From: Dyadobacter pollutisoli
GTDB taxonomy: Bacteria; Bacteroidota; Bacteroidia; Cytophagales; Spirosomataceae
Assembly (NCBI RefSeq): GCF_026625565.1
Contig: NZ_CP112998.1
Span: 5,482,001 to 5,546,000, forward strand
DNA: 64,000 nt
Direction of reading: 5' to 3'
Position numbers and translations under genes: made by a program. Position 1 is the first letter of the stretch, and the number at the start of each line of letters is the position of its first letter. This document shows, in pieces, positions 25,309-34,676 of this stretch. The notes under the pieces are model-generated. The model made no database searches, had not been told where the DNA came from, and worked only from the letters and a program-made list of their open reading frames with translations.

Positions 25309-26399
25309 TGGCGCTATCAGAAAAGCCGACATTGGTATCACCGCCATTATCCGGATCGGAGAAAAACCGCAGCGCGCTTCTGACGCTTCTCGCAGTCCTG
25401 GCGGTTATTTTCTTTATTCTGGACATTATGCTCGGATCGGTTGCAATTCCATTTCGTGAGGTTTTCAAAATCATTTTCCTTCATGAATCCGATAATCAGG
25501 CCTGGCTTTTTATCATTGAAAAAATTCGCGTTCCTAAGGCACTAACCGCCGTCTTGGTAGGCTGCGGGCTGTCCGTAAGTGGCTTACAAATGCAGACATT
25601 GTTCCGAAACCCATTGGCTGGACCTTCCGAACTCGGCATTACCGCCGGAGCGGGGCTGGGCGTAGCGGCAGTGATGCTCGCGGGAGGCAGTAGTGCTAGC
25701 ATTTACGCGATCAGCCAACTAGGCATTCCGGGAAGCTGGCTCATCATTGCTATGGCTTCACTTGGTTCAGCATTGGTGCTATCGCTAATATTGCTAATCG
25801 CGGCCAGGATCAGGGATAATGTAATATTGCTCATCGTTGGCGTCATGATAGGCACCATTACCCTTTCAATTATCAGTATTTGGCAATATTTCAGCCAACC
25901 GGAACAATTGCAGGAATACATTATGTGGACATTCGGGTCGCTGGGCGGGGTAACCCGTTATCATTTATATGTGCTCAGCGCCGTGGTCATTTTCGGACTT
26001 CTCCTTGCTTACAGCGCATCCAAGTCTTTGAATGCACTGCTACTTGGCGAAAATTACGCAAGAAGCATGGGCCTATCGATCGGCAGGACAAGGCTGATTA
26101 TCATGGCCAGTACCAGTCTGCTAACGGGAAGCATAACCGCTTTCTGTGGGCCTATTGGCTTTATCGGCATCGCCATTCCGCACATTACCCGGTCTTTGTT
26201 GGGAACTGCCAATCACCGGGTCCTCATCCCCGGCACCTGCCTGATGGGAACCGTTTTAATGCTCGTATGTGACATTATCGCTCAGTTGCCCGGCACCCAA
26301 ACGGTCATCCCAATCAATGTAGTTACTTCATTACTGGGCGCTCCGGTAGTTATCTGGATCATTATCAGTCGTAATAACCTTCGTTCTTCTTTCTCATGA
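25305..26399 (+). CDS. FecCD/BtuC family ABC transporter permease
   Basis: A 364-residue inner-membrane permease with about ten membrane segments. Diagnostic FecCD stretches are RVPKALTAVLVGCGLSVSG, QTLFRNPLAGPSELGI and PIGFIGIAIPHITR, the last being part of the ATPase-coupling loop. It forms a homodimer with the ATPase encoded next and takes substrate from the preceding lipoprotein. Both ends overlap neighbours in ATGA, so the importer is one translational unit. Confidence 0.92.
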   Translation: MMALSEKPTLVSPPLSGSEKNRSALLTLLAVLAVIFFILDIMLGSVAIPFREVFKIIFLHESDNQAWLFIIEKIRVPKALTAVLVGCGLSVSGLQMQTLFRNPLAGPSELGITAGAGLGVAAVMLAGGSSASIYAISQLGIPGSWLIIAMASLGSALVLSLILLIAARIRDNVILLIVGVMIGTITLSIISIWQYFSQPEQLQEYIMWTFGSLGGVTRYHLYVLSAVVIFGLLLAYSASKSLNALLLGENYARSMGLSIGRTRLIIMASTSLLTGSITAFCGPIGFIGIAIPHITRSLLGTANHRVLIPGTCLMGTVLMLVCDIIAQLPGTQTVIPINVVTSLLGAPVVIWIIISRNNLRSSFS

Positions 26400-27433
26400 G
26401 TGGCGCTTTTCCTCTTCTTGAAACCCGGAACCTGACGATCGGCTACAGCACCAAAAAATCGACCAGGGTTATTGCCGAAAAATTGAATCTGAAATTGTGG
26501 CCGGGACAGCTGGTGTGTCTTCTTGGCTCGAATGGTGCCGGAAAATCTACCCTTATGAGGACGTTGGCCGGCTTGCAGCATGTTCTGGTCGGCGAAGTGA
26601 TCATTAACCAACATTTGCTTTCTGCATTAAAAGCAGGGGAGCTTGCAAAAAAATTAAGCCTCGTTCTCACCGAAAGGATCGAAGCGGGCAACCTGACGGC
26701 CAAAGAGGTAATCGAACTTGGCAGGACCCCGTATACCGGTTGGCTGGGAAAATTAACTGAATTGGATCAACAAAAAATACAGCAGGCCATTGTTTCTGCC
26801 GATGTGATTCCTTTGCTAAACCAGCGAATGCACCAGTTGAGCGACGGAGAGCGGCAAAAGATAATGCTGGCTCGTGCGCTGGCGCAGGATACCGGACTGA
26901 TTTTACTCGACGAGCCCACAGCCCATTTGGATTTGCCAAACCGTGTCGAAATGATGCGTTTGTTGCATACATTGGCCAGACAAACCAACAAGGCTATTTT
27001 ACTAAGTACGCACGAACTGGATTTGGCTTTGCAGGCAGCCGACAACCTCTGGCTGATGCAACCCGATGGCAAACTGGTCACAGGAGTACCCGAAGATCTG
27101 GTACTGAGCGGTGCTTTCGAATCTGCGTTTGCTAAAACAGGTTTCTTTTTTGACAATGCAACCGGTACTTTCACGATCCATCACGATCCCGGCTCCCTGA
27201 ATATTGCGCTCTCCGGGGATCCAAAAATGGTTTTCTGGACTAGAAGAGCATTACAAAGAGAAGGTTTTCGAAGCAATCAACACGAAGATTTTCAGTTCCA
27301 AATCGTCGCCAATCCAGACAACGGGACCGCCGTTTGGGAATTTTCAAATGGAGAATTCGCCTCAAAATTTACTACCATTGAAACGCTGATTGATTCTGTC
27401 AAGTCGGCCATAAACAAATACTCGACCACATGA
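26396..27433 (+). CDS. ABC transporter ATP-binding protein (FecE/BtuD type) with C-terminal extension
   Basis: A 345-residue ATPase that powers the importer. Walker A GSNGAGKST spans about residues 44-52, signature LSDGERQ is at 148-154 (D in place of the usual second G), Walker B LILLDEPT follows at 168-175, and the switch histidine is in LSTHELD. The last 90 residues (from about 255) form an extra domain not found in FecE or BtuD, which are near 255 residues. Overlaps both flanking genes by 4 bases. Confidence 0.9.
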   Translation: MSGAFPLLETRNLTIGYSTKKSTRVIAEKLNLKLWPGQLVCLLGSNGAGKSTLMRTLAGLQHVLVGEVIINQHLLSALKAGELAKKLSLVLTERIEAGNLTAKEVIELGRTPYTGWLGKLTELDQQKIQQAIVSADVIPLLNQRMHQLSDGERQKIMLARALAQDTGLILLDEPTAHLDLPNRVEMMRLLHTLARQTNKAILLSTHELDLALQAADNLWLMQPDGKLVTGVPEDLVLSGAFESAFAKTGFFFDNATGTFTIHHDPGSLNIALSGDPKMVFWTRRALQREGFRSNQHEDFQFQIVANPDNGTAVWEFSNGEFASKFTTIETLIDSVKSAINKYSTT

Positions 27434-29415
27434 TACTGCTTATTCCAATAGCATTATGGCTCTGTGCAGCTAATTGCTACCTGGCTTTTTACAAAGATTC
27501 AATCCAGTCATTCCGTCGTTCCTGGTTAAGCGCAGGTGTCGTTGTTTTCTTTTTCATAGCGATCATTACAGAGCTGCTTAGTGTCGTAAATCTGATCAAT
27601 AACATGGCCGTTTCTGCGAGCTGGGCCATTTTTGACATCATACTCGTTCTGCTCTATCGCAACCTGGCCGCCAAAACCGGATTGACGATCCGACAGGTCA
27701 GCAGTAGATGGATATCATCTTCGCGTGTGTTTTTTAAAGAACTGGGTGGCCTGACGACCATCATTCTGGCTTCGCTTTTCACCATTACGTTAATCGTCGC
27801 CGTCGTTGCCACGCCCAATAACCTCGATTCTCTGAGCTATCATCTAAGCAGGCTCGGATACTGGATACAGAACGGGAATGTGGAACATTACGCGACGCAT
27901 ATTGAACGATCCATTTCATTCAGCCCATTCTCCGAGTACGTTCACCTGCACACATTTTTGTTGCTAGGCAGCGAACATGCCTTTCAGCTGCTGCAATGGT
28001 CTTGTCTGGCAGGCATTCTGGCTTACATTTCAATGTTGATAGAAACATTTTCCGGCTCCAAGCAAGCCATGCGCATCGCGCTTTGTTTTGCCGCGACATT
28101 ACCGATCATCATTCTCGAATCGATGACGACCCAAAATGACCTGGTCGTATCGTTTTTCATTCTGGCCACCGCATTTTACGTTTTCGATTATATCAGCGAC
28201 CACCACCGCAGCACACTTTTTTTGATCGTGCTAAGCGCTGCATTGGGCATGATGACGAAAGGGACATTTGTTTTCTACGCACTTCCATTTGGCATTTATC
28301 TCTTCATTTCAATGGTTAGGCAACCATTGCTTTGGAAACCGCTAGCCGGACTTATCGGGGGGACAGTCGTTATTGTGCTGCTGCTCAATACCCCTTTTTG
28401 GTACCGGACGTACCAGGTTTTTGAATCTCCGATTGGCAACATGAGTAATGGAAATAAGACGAACATTAAAAATCCGGCGTACTATTTATCATCCGCTTCC
28501 AAGCATATTTTCCTGCACCTGGGCTTTGTCTCGCCGGGCAACAGCTACAATATCATGATGGAAAATAACCTGAAAGGTTTGCACGAGGCGATAGGCGTAC
28601 CGATCAATGCGCCGGAAACTGGTATGGATTTCAAAATGAACAAACTGAATTTCAATGAGGACTTCGCCCACAACTTTTTTGGAATGTGGCTCGTGCTTTT
28701 TTCCATCCCATTATTATTTTTTGCAAAACTCAATGCAAAAGGGAAATGGTACACCGGATTGTCGTTTGCCAGTTTTTTAATTTTCTGTTTTTTTATCGGT
28801 TACCAGATCTATGGCTCGCGTCTGCATATTCCGTTTTTTTTGTTGATTTCTCCTGTTATCGGCCTGGTTTATGGCTCTGTTTTTTCCATTATTTTTTCAA
28901 AAATATTTATTGTAGTACTCTGGCTGAGCGCATTACCTTTTGCTTTACTGAGCGTCACCCATCCGCTGCTTTCCACGAAATGGTTTTTTGAAAAAGTATT
29001 TCCCCCAATCAATTCCGGGCTGCATTTGAACATTCAGATTGATTCCAATAATATGCAAAACCTGAAACAGGAAAGCATTTTATTCGCCAGTCCGGAAAAA
29101 ATCATGTGGGGAGACCATTGGACTGAGATTCAAGAGCTTAAAAACTTTGTTAATTCAGTCAATCCCATGAAAATAGGACTGGATATCACCGAAGCAAGCT
29201 ATGACTATGCCTATCAGTTTTCACTAAGAGAGCCCGGCAGGACATTTGGGCACATTGCCGTCAAAAACCCTTCCAAAGTGCTTGAAAGCCCTGCATTTCA
29301 GCCCGATCTGATCATTGCGGAGAAATATGAGGGAGAGCAGTTCATTTATCACGGAAAAACTTACCTGATAAAATGGAGAGCGACTGATAAATGGATTTAT
29401 GTTCCCCTGCCTTAG
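27430..29415 (+). CDS. membrane glycosyltransferase, GT39/PMT-like
   Basis: A 661-residue integral membrane protein with about twelve hydrophobic segments. The first periplasmic loop has an acidic motif typical of GT-C enzymes (NNLDSLSYHLSRLGYWIQNG), and a long soluble C-terminal part begins near residue 510. Such enzymes move a sugar from a polyprenyl-phosphate donor to protein or glycan. It overlaps the transporter ATPase gene by 4 bases, an unusual partnership. Acceptor and sugar unknown. Confidence 0.75.
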   Translation: MILLIPIALWLCAANCYLAFYKDSIQSFRRSWLSAGVVVFFFIAIITELLSVVNLINNMAVSASWAIFDIILVLLYRNLAAKTGLTIRQVSSRWISSSRVFFKELGGLTTIILASLFTITLIVAVVATPNNLDSLSYHLSRLGYWIQNGNVEHYATHIERSISFSPFSEYVHLHTFLLLGSEHAFQLLQWSCLAGILAYISMLIETFSGSKQAMRIALCFAATLPIIILESMTTQNDLVVSFFILATAFYVFDYISDHHRSTLFLIVLSAALGMMTKGTFVFYALPFGIYLFISMVRQPLLWKPLAGLIGGTVVIVLLLNTPFWYRTYQVFESPIGNMSNGNKTNIKNPAYYLSSASKHIFLHLGFVSPGNSYNIMMENNLKGLHEAIGVPINAPETGMDFKMNKLNFNEDFAHNFFGMWLVLFSIPLLFFAKLNAKGKWYTGLSFASFLIFCFFIGYQIYGSRLHIPFFLLISPVIGLVYGSVFSIIFSKIFIVVLWLSALPFALLSVTHPLLSTKWFFEKVFPPINSGLHLNIQIDSNNMQNLKQESILFASPEKIMWGDHWTEIQELKNFVNSVNPMKIGLDITEASYDYAYQFSLREPGRTFGHIAVKNPSKVLESPAFQPDLIIAEKYEGEQFIYHGKTYLIKWRATDKWIYVPLP

Positions 29416-29462
29416 ATTTGCGATCATTGAAATAACGAAAAACAAATTAATCCTTCAATAAA

Positions 29463-29876
29463 ATGTCTGCTCTGGAAACTGTAAAACAATACTATCAAAG
29501 CTTTAACCAACAGAACTGGGACGGAATGCTCGTATTGCTGCATACGGAGATCAGGCATGAGGCAAACCAGGGTGATGTACGGATAGGAATCGAAAAATTC
29601 GCTGAATTCCTTGCGAAAATGGATGAGTCCTACCAAGAAACCCTGTCCGACATGGTTTTCTTCTCCGAACCGACGGACTCCCGGGTCGCTGTGGAATTTG
29701 TTGTCAATGGGATTTATAAAAAAGGCGAAGAAGGCCTTCCTGAGGCTTACGGACAATCTTATGCACTTCCTGCGGCCGCATTTCTGGAATTAAAAGAAGG
29801 AAAAATCAGCAGGGTGACTACCTATTATAACCTCCCACTTTGGATAGAACTGGTTTCAAAACCCAAAAATGATTGA
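29463..29876 (+). CDS. NTF2-like/SnoaL family protein (ketosteroid isomerase fold)
   Basis: A 137-residue protein with the NTF2-like pattern: TVKQYYQSFNQQNWDGMLVLL at the N-terminus, a central acidic pocket strand (VAVEFVVNGIYKK) and FLELKEGKISRVTTYYNL at the C-terminus. The family covers isomerases, hydratases and binding proteins, so the reaction cannot be named. Overlaps the acetyltransferase gene by 8 bases and probably belongs to a three-gene unit with it and the nitrilase-type hydrolase. Confidence 0.8.
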   Translation: MSALETVKQYYQSFNQQNWDGMLVLLHTEIRHEANQGDVRIGIEKFAEFLAKMDESYQETLSDMVFFSEPTDSRVAVEFVVNGIYKKGEEGLPEAYGQSYALPAAAFLELKEGKISRVTTYYNLPLWIELVSKPKND

Positions 29877-30465
29877 CCAACTCACCTACATTCAGAAGAA
29901 AGGCGCTGAAATTGAATCGGTCGTTGATGACCTGGCACAGCTGAGGATAACCGTCTTTCACGACTATCCTTATCTGTACGAAGGAACATTGGCCTATGAA
30001 AAAATCTATCTGAAAACTTACATTCAAGCAGAGCAATCGTTTTTGTTCGCAGTTTATGATGGGTCAAAAATGGTCGGCGCTACTACCTGCATTCCTTTGA
30101 AAGATGAGACTTCCGAGGTGCAGAAACCACTTGAAGACGCAGGTTTCGACGTGAATGCTATTTTCTATTTTGGAGAAAGCATTTTACTTCCCCAGTACCG
30201 TGGGCTGGGACTGGGCCACCGTTTTTTCGACGAGCGCGAAAATCATGTCCGGAATATGGGAAACTATACATTGTGCTGCTTTTGTTCTGTCAACCGTGGG
30301 GACGATCACCCATTGAAACCAGTCAATTACCGCCCCAATGACGCATTCTGGATCAAGCGAGGCTACAAGAAAGAAGCGACATTGCAAAGCATGATGGAGT
30401 GGCCGGACCTGGGAGAAACAGAACCTACTCTCAAAAGAATGATCTTCTGGATCAAATCCATTTAA
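29869..30465 (+). CDS. GNAT family N-acetyltransferase
   Basis: A 198-residue GNAT protein. The acetyl-CoA pyrophosphate loop is visible in LPQYRGLGLGHRF (motif Q/RxxGxG/A), preceded by strand FYFGESIL. The C-terminal substrate region ends YKKEATLQSMMEWPDLGE. Target unknown. The downstream hydrolase gene follows after a 14-base gap. Confidence 0.85.
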   Translation: MIDQLTYIQKKGAEIESVVDDLAQLRITVFHDYPYLYEGTLAYEKIYLKTYIQAEQSFLFAVYDGSKMVGATTCIPLKDETSEVQKPLEDAGFDVNAIFYFGESILLPQYRGLGLGHRFFDERENHVRNMGNYTLCCFCSVNRGDDHPLKPVNYRPNDAFWIKRGYKKEATLQSMMEWPDLGETEPTLKRMIFWIKSI

Positions 30466-30479
30466 CATATCAAGATCCC

Positions 30480-31382
30480 ATGAGCGTTACCATTGCTTCG
30501 GCTCAATATCCGATCACCGAACATGCTGATTTTGGCAGTTGGGCAAAACATATCGAATCTTGGGTGGCTGACGCTGCGGGAAAGGGCGCAGATCTGCTGC
30601 TTTTCCCGGAATATGGCGCGATGGAACTCGTCAGTATTTTCTCCGAGGCAATCCGAAATGATATCCGGCGCCAAGTAAAGGAACTGAATGCGATCGGGAG
30701 TGATTTTTGTCAGGTTTTCGAAAAACTGGCAAGGAAATACAATGTCATTATCGTCGCTCCGAGCATTCCCGTCATTGACTCCGGCAAAAATCTGAACCGT
30801 GCCTACGTCTTTTCTCCGGCCGGGCTGGCGGGTTACCAGGACAAGTTTTTCATGACGCGCTTTGAGAATGAGCAATGGGGTATCGAAAGCGCTCCGAAAA
30901 CTTTGACAATTTTTGAAACTACCTGGGGCAAATTTGGCATTCAGATATGCTACGATGTCGAATTTGCGATAGGTTCACAGTTGCTATGCGCTGCCGGAGC
31001 ATCCCTCCTGTTAGCGCCAAGCTGTACGGAAACGATCCGAGGTGCTACACGTGTACACGTGGGAGCACGGGCCCGTGCACTCGAAAATCAGGCTTACTCC
31101 GTCGTTTCACAAACCGTTGGGCAAGCCCTCTGGTCTCCCGCCGTCGACATTAATTATGGGTACGCTGCATTTTACTCCACTCCCGACAAAGACCTCCCCG
31201 AGCAGGGCATCATCTCCTCGATGACGCCACAGAAAGAAGGCTGGCTCATCCAGCAACTCGATTTCTCGAAAATCAATGCAGTACGTGAAGACGGTGCTGT
31301 TTTTAATTTTAAGGATCACGAAAGACTTCATACCACCATCAAAGAAGAGAACATTGGTATAGTCATCAAAAAGCTATTGTAA
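30480..31382 (+). CDS. carbon-nitrogen hydrolase (nitrilase superfamily)
   Basis: A 300-residue amidase-like enzyme with the nitrilase catalytic triad: E44 in LFPEYGAME, K122 in YQDKFFMTRFE and C157 in IQICYDVEF. It should cleave a carboxamide or omega-amide bond in the cytoplasm; the exact substrate is not evident. The frame is open upstream to 30399, but the ATG at 30480 starts the first beta strand (SVTIASAQYP). Together with the GNAT gene it could form a small amide-metabolism unit, as such pairs are common. Confidence 0.88.
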   Translation: MSVTIASAQYPITEHADFGSWAKHIESWVADAAGKGADLLLFPEYGAMELVSIFSEAIRNDIRRQVKELNAIGSDFCQVFEKLARKYNVIIVAPSIPVIDSGKNLNRAYVFSPAGLAGYQDKFFMTRFENEQWGIESAPKTLTIFETTWGKFGIQICYDVEFAIGSQLLCAAGASLLLAPSCTETIRGATRVHVGARARALENQAYSVVSQTVGQALWSPAVDINYGYAAFYSTPDKDLPEQGIISSMTPQKEGWLIQQLDFSKINAVREDGAVFNFKDHERLHTTIKEENIGIVIKKLL

Positions 31383-31795
31383 AGTCGTGTTTTAAGTCCG
31401 CAAATTGCCAGAAAATAGTACTCTTCCAATTTCAATTATTTTCTAAAAATATAATTTTTTTAAGTCAATGAATTCAGCCCAAAGAAGTGAATTTAGGACA
31501 TTTCGAACTATATCTAGTACTACAAATTTGTCACCATCAAGAACCAAGATATACATGTATTATCCAGTAATAATACTTATAGTCAGATATTTAGATATAT
31601 ATTTACGGCTAAATACACTCGTATTTCTACGCATTAACCGCATTAGTTTTGTACAAAACAAAAGTACTTTTATGTTATAAAATTATAATGTAACAGGTTT
31701 AATACTTTGAATCAAAAAAGAGAGAAGATTTAATTATTCCAAGAAAATGATGTTATATTCATGTAGCATCTTTACTCTACTAAACTTCCTCTTTC
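31383..31795 (+). other. AT-rich 413-base intergenic region
   Basis: Noticeably more A/T-rich than the genes around it, with runs such as AATATAATTTTTTTAAG and many TA steps. A 70-codon open frame (31468-31680) has no recognisable features and an odd composition, so I do not call it a gene. No clear TAnnTTTG promoter is seen, though transcription of the T9SS cargo gene must start in this stretch. Confidence 0.5.
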
Positions 31796-33226
31796 ATGAA
31801 AACAATTTATCAATTCGTCTATGCACTACTGATCATTTTTGCGGCAAGCTTATCTGTAAGTGCCCAATGTACACTTACAGAACCCGCAGTTGAACTAAAC
31901 TATGTTTCAGGTAACGGAGGCAATTGTACCGTCAACTTAAACCTCTCGTTTACAATAGATAGGAACAACGGGAACAAGTATACTTACGTGCACTTATGGT
32001 CACCATTAAGCTACCCAAACATTGATTACAAAAAAGCCCCGACTGCAGCCGAGCTTACGAGTTCGCTTTTAGCAACATTGGCGATCAATACGGACGGCGT
32101 AGCTTCTCTGCTTTCCACTTACAGCGCTGATCCGGACAACGTATTCCCGCTTACAGGACTGACAATTACAGAAGAAGATCTGGGGAGTAACATTTCCAGA
32201 ATTACTATCGACAACATTCAGTTTGTGGTGCCGGGTGCCTGCGAAACACTACCCATCCTGAAAGGTGACGTCTGGTCGACGCAAGCGCAAAGCAAAAATC
32301 CTCCTGTACATTGCTTTTCCAAAGGATTCAATCTCTCTATCAATGATCCATTGGTTGCAGGGATAATTAATTGTAATGATCCGGACGGCCCAAGAACGTA
32401 CGATCTTGACATTACTTCGACCAATCCTATTCAATTCCCGATCGAGTATAAACTATACCTTGACGACGGTGTGCTAACAGGAGGTAATGCGACTTTTACT
32501 TCTGACGATCAACTTATCTACACCAGCCCTCCTTTTAACCTTTCTGCGTCTACACCTCTAAATAGTAAAAACGAGCCTTATACTTACGGAAATTTGGAAG
32601 ACAAAAGATCCATTTGGGTAGTTGTGACCGCACCAAGCCTGCCTAATGCGATTGTCGCAGAGCTAAAAAACAATTGTACTACTACACTTCCTGTCACGCT
32701 TGCAAGGTTTAGCGGCGACTTACTCGACGACGCGATAACGCTTTCGTGGACTACGACAGAAGAATCAGGAAGCAGCTATTTCGACGTAGAACGCAGCGCC
32801 GACCTTTCAGAATTCATCAAATTAGGGCGTATTCAGTCGCAGGGTACTACCAGTGTCACCCAGCATTACAATTTCATGGATAAGTCCCCGCTGAAAGGCA
32901 ATAATTATTATCGTCTCAAAATGGTAGACCTGAATGGTAGTTCTGAGCATTCGCGGATCATTTCCGTTGCAAACAACAGCAACAGCGTCTCATTTGAGTT
33001 GTTAGGAAACCCGGTGGTCAACCGCGAGATCAGGTTCGTCCTGAAAAATGAAAGTGTTAAAAACGCCCGCTTATATGATTTGAACGGAAAACAGATCCAT
33101 TTCAAATTGAACCAGTCAGGAAACACTTTTACGTTAAAGCCTTACAGCAATATTCCTACAGGACTTTACATCCTCTCATTAGGTTCCGATAAGGGGGTTC
33201 AAACGAAAAAAGTCCTTGTTCCATAG
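31796..33226 (+). CDS. secreted protein with type IX secretion sorting domain
   Basis: A 476-residue protein with a signal peptide (YALLIIFAASLSVSAQ, cleaved about residue 24). The N-terminal 300 residues are beta-rich with several cysteines and no family I recognise. A linker VTLARFSGDLLDDAITLSWTT starts a fibronectin-like segment (FDVERSADLSEF), and the last 80 residues are a type A sorting domain: ARLYDLNGKQI, then IPTGLYILSL and a basic end KKVLVP. It is therefore exported by the type IX system, either to the surface or outside. Confidence 0.87.
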   Translation: MKTIYQFVYALLIIFAASLSVSAQCTLTEPAVELNYVSGNGGNCTVNLNLSFTIDRNNGNKYTYVHLWSPLSYPNIDYKKAPTAAELTSSLLATLAINTDGVASLLSTYSADPDNVFPLTGLTITEEDLGSNISRITIDNIQFVVPGACETLPILKGDVWSTQAQSKNPPVHCFSKGFNLSINDPLVAGIINCNDPDGPRTYDLDITSTNPIQFPIEYKLYLDDGVLTGGNATFTSDDQLIYTSPPFNLSASTPLNSKNEPYTYGNLEDKRSIWVVVTAPSLPNAIVAELKNNCTTTLPVTLARFSGDLLDDAITLSWTTTEESGSSYFDVERSADLSEFIKLGRIQSQGTTSVTQHYNFMDKSPLKGNNYYRLKMVDLNGSSEHSRIISVANNSNSVSFELLGNPVVNREIRFVLKNESVKNARLYDLNGKQIHFKLNQSGNTFTLKPYSNIPTGLYILSLGSDKGVQTKKVLVP

Positions 33227-33254
33227 TAGGTCAGCCTACCACTATATACATACA

Positions 33255-33284
33255 AAGCGCCGGGGAAATACTTCCTCGGCGCTT
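33255..33284 (+). terminator. hairpin terminator after the T9SS cargo gene
   Basis: AAGCGCCG and CGGCGCTT arms enclose a nearly self-complementary GGGAA/TTCCT part. It is 28 bases past the stop codon. The T-tract is poor (TCCTCATT). Confidence 0.6.
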
Positions 33285-33408
33285 CCTCATTAGTTCGGTT
33301 TAGCAATTTTAACACGGGAAACGCATATTCAACTATTTCATTTTCAGAATCTTCTGCTTTATTCCGCATTTATTCAAAAAATAACTATTAAAATTAAGGC
33401 CTCATTTA

Positions 33409-33438
33409 TTGCTCAAAACGATAAAAATCGTAGTTTTG
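33409..33438 (+). promoter_or_regulatory. tRNA-Asp promoter
   Basis: TTG (33409-33411), 19 bases, then TAGTTTTG (33431-33438): a full match to the Bacteroidota TTG-N19-TAnnTTTG promoter, 36 bases before the tRNA. Confidence 0.7.
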
Positions 33439-33474
33439 CAGACGTTTTACAGAAACGTGCTGTAAAAATGAAAT

Positions 33475-33548
33475 GGTTTGGTAGTTCAGTTGGTTAGAAT
33501 ACATGCCTGTCACGCATGGGGTCGCGGGTTCGAGTCCCGTCCAGACCG
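33475..33548 (+). tRNA. tRNA-Asp (GTC)
   Basis: A 74-base cloverleaf: acceptor GGTTTGG pairs with CCAGACC (one G-T), D arm GTTCAGTTGGTTAGAAT, anticodon arm CATGC-CTGTCAC-GCATG with anticodon GTC, T arm GCGGG-TTCGAGT-CCCGT, discriminator G. CCA is not encoded. Its own promoter and terminator flank it. Confidence 0.95.
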
Positions 33549-33572
33549 CCGATAAGTAAATCAAAATTAGTT

Positions 33573-33606
33573 AAAAGCCTGCAAATCAAACATTTGCAGG
33601 CTTTTT
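33573..33606 (+). terminator. tRNA-Asp terminator
   Basis: Perfect 14-base arms AAAAGCCTGCAAAT and complement around CAAAC, ending in a T-run (CTTTTTTATTT). Confidence 0.85.
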
Positions 33607-33683
33607 TATTTGCTCCCATAGTCAATTTATTCAAGTTTTCGGACTGATCCCGGATCCGGATCAAGCTGAATTCTTGGGGAATA

Positions 33684-34676
33684 TTAAGCATAGAGTTTGG
33701 TAAGCCTGAATAGGAAAAATGGAATATCTCTCACTCCTCTGGATGACGACCTAAAAGCCTTGATCTTCGCATTGAAGGACTCAGCCGAAGCATTCGTGCT
33801 TCTGTTATTGAAGAAGTTCAGAATGTCCAGATAGTGGGTTTGAATAGATTTGGCAACGGTTTTGAAAGAATCAAGGCCGCAATCTTCCACTTGATTGTAC
33901 CAGAGCGCAAGCTTTTTGAAGGCATGTTCTTTTGATTTACAAGTCCTAAAAATTGTCCCTAATCCTGTCGCCAGCTTGTAGGCTTGGTTTATGAGCGGAT
34001 AACGCTCAAAGAGCAATCTGGAACGCTGGATTTGCGAAGCAGTCCATTTGTCGCAGTGCTTAAATAACAAATAACGGCTTCTGACCAATAGCTGCTTGAT
34101 TGTATCACCGTTTGCAAGAATTTCAGGTTCGTATGGCACACCTGCCTGCTTTGCAGCTTCAATAGCCTGATTCTCTTGATCCAGAGCTTGCCAACGATGT
34201 TTGATCCTGATTTCCTGGACAGCATCATAAGCAAGTTTTTGAACGTGAAACCGGTCTATAACCTTTGCTGCTTTGGAGAAACACCGACTGACTATCATTC
34301 CCATATTGGCAGCCATATCCAGTGTTACTTCCCGCACTTTGCTGCGAATACGCTTGGGAATTTTTCGCAAAACCTCAATCACTGATGCTGCTTGCGTACC
34401 CTTTATCATTGCCAGCAAAGAGCCTTTTCTACCTTTTGCAGCCTTATTAGTTACAATCGTGTAAAGTTCGCCATTGGATAGTGAAGTTTCGTCAATACTT
34501 AAATATGGACCGGTGTTTTCTGGATACAAAAGCCATTCAGCAGCATGCTCGCGCTGACCCCAGTCTTTGTAATCACTGATGTGGTCCTTGTATTGCTGTT
34601 GAAGCTGTTTGCCGTCGAGATGAAAGTATTTGCCTAGCTGTGAACAACTGACGGGATTATTATCAATACATTGTTT
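33684..34676 (-). CDS. ISL3/ISAon1 family transposase, catalytic part (orfB frame)
   Basis: The catalytic part of the transposase, about 330 codons of open frame. The DDE-type residues lie in LSIDETSLSNGELYTIVTN, LDMAANMG and the C-terminal NASAESFNAKIKAFR. The frame has no ATG; the first possible start is a TTG at 34529, deep inside the conserved domain, so it is probably made as a fusion with the upstream orfA by a frame change at the T6A5 run (34674-34684). In that run the orfB frame has a TAA, so the change must happen within the few codons before orfA stops at 34663. Confidence 0.8.
   Translation of the reverse strand, partial: KQCIDNNPVSCSQLGKYFHLDGKQLQQQYKDHISDYKDWGQREHAAEWLLYPENTGPYLSIDETSLSNGELYTIVTNKAAKGRKGSLLAMIKGTQAASVIEVLRKIPKRIRSKVREVTLDMAANMGMIVSRCFSKAAKVIDRFHVQKLAYDAVQEIRIKHRWQALDQENQAIEAAKQAGVPYEPEILANGDTIKQLLVRSRYLLFKHCDKWTASQIQRSRLLFERYPLINQAYKLATGLGTIFRTCKSKEHAFKKLALWYNQVEDCGLDSFKTVAKSIQTHYLDILNFFNNRSTNASAESFNAKIKAFRSSSRGVRDIPFFLFRLTKLYA

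Noticed and set aside
31468..31680. 70-codon open frame in the AT-rich gap
   Set aside because: Skewed amino-acid make-up, no ribosome-binding or promoter signal at a suitable distance, no family resemblance; it most likely arises from low GC.
33640..33665. GGATCC-containing short tandem repeats as a CRISPR-like array
   Set aside because: Units are only 5-6 bases, irregular and without spacers; no cas genes occur in the window.
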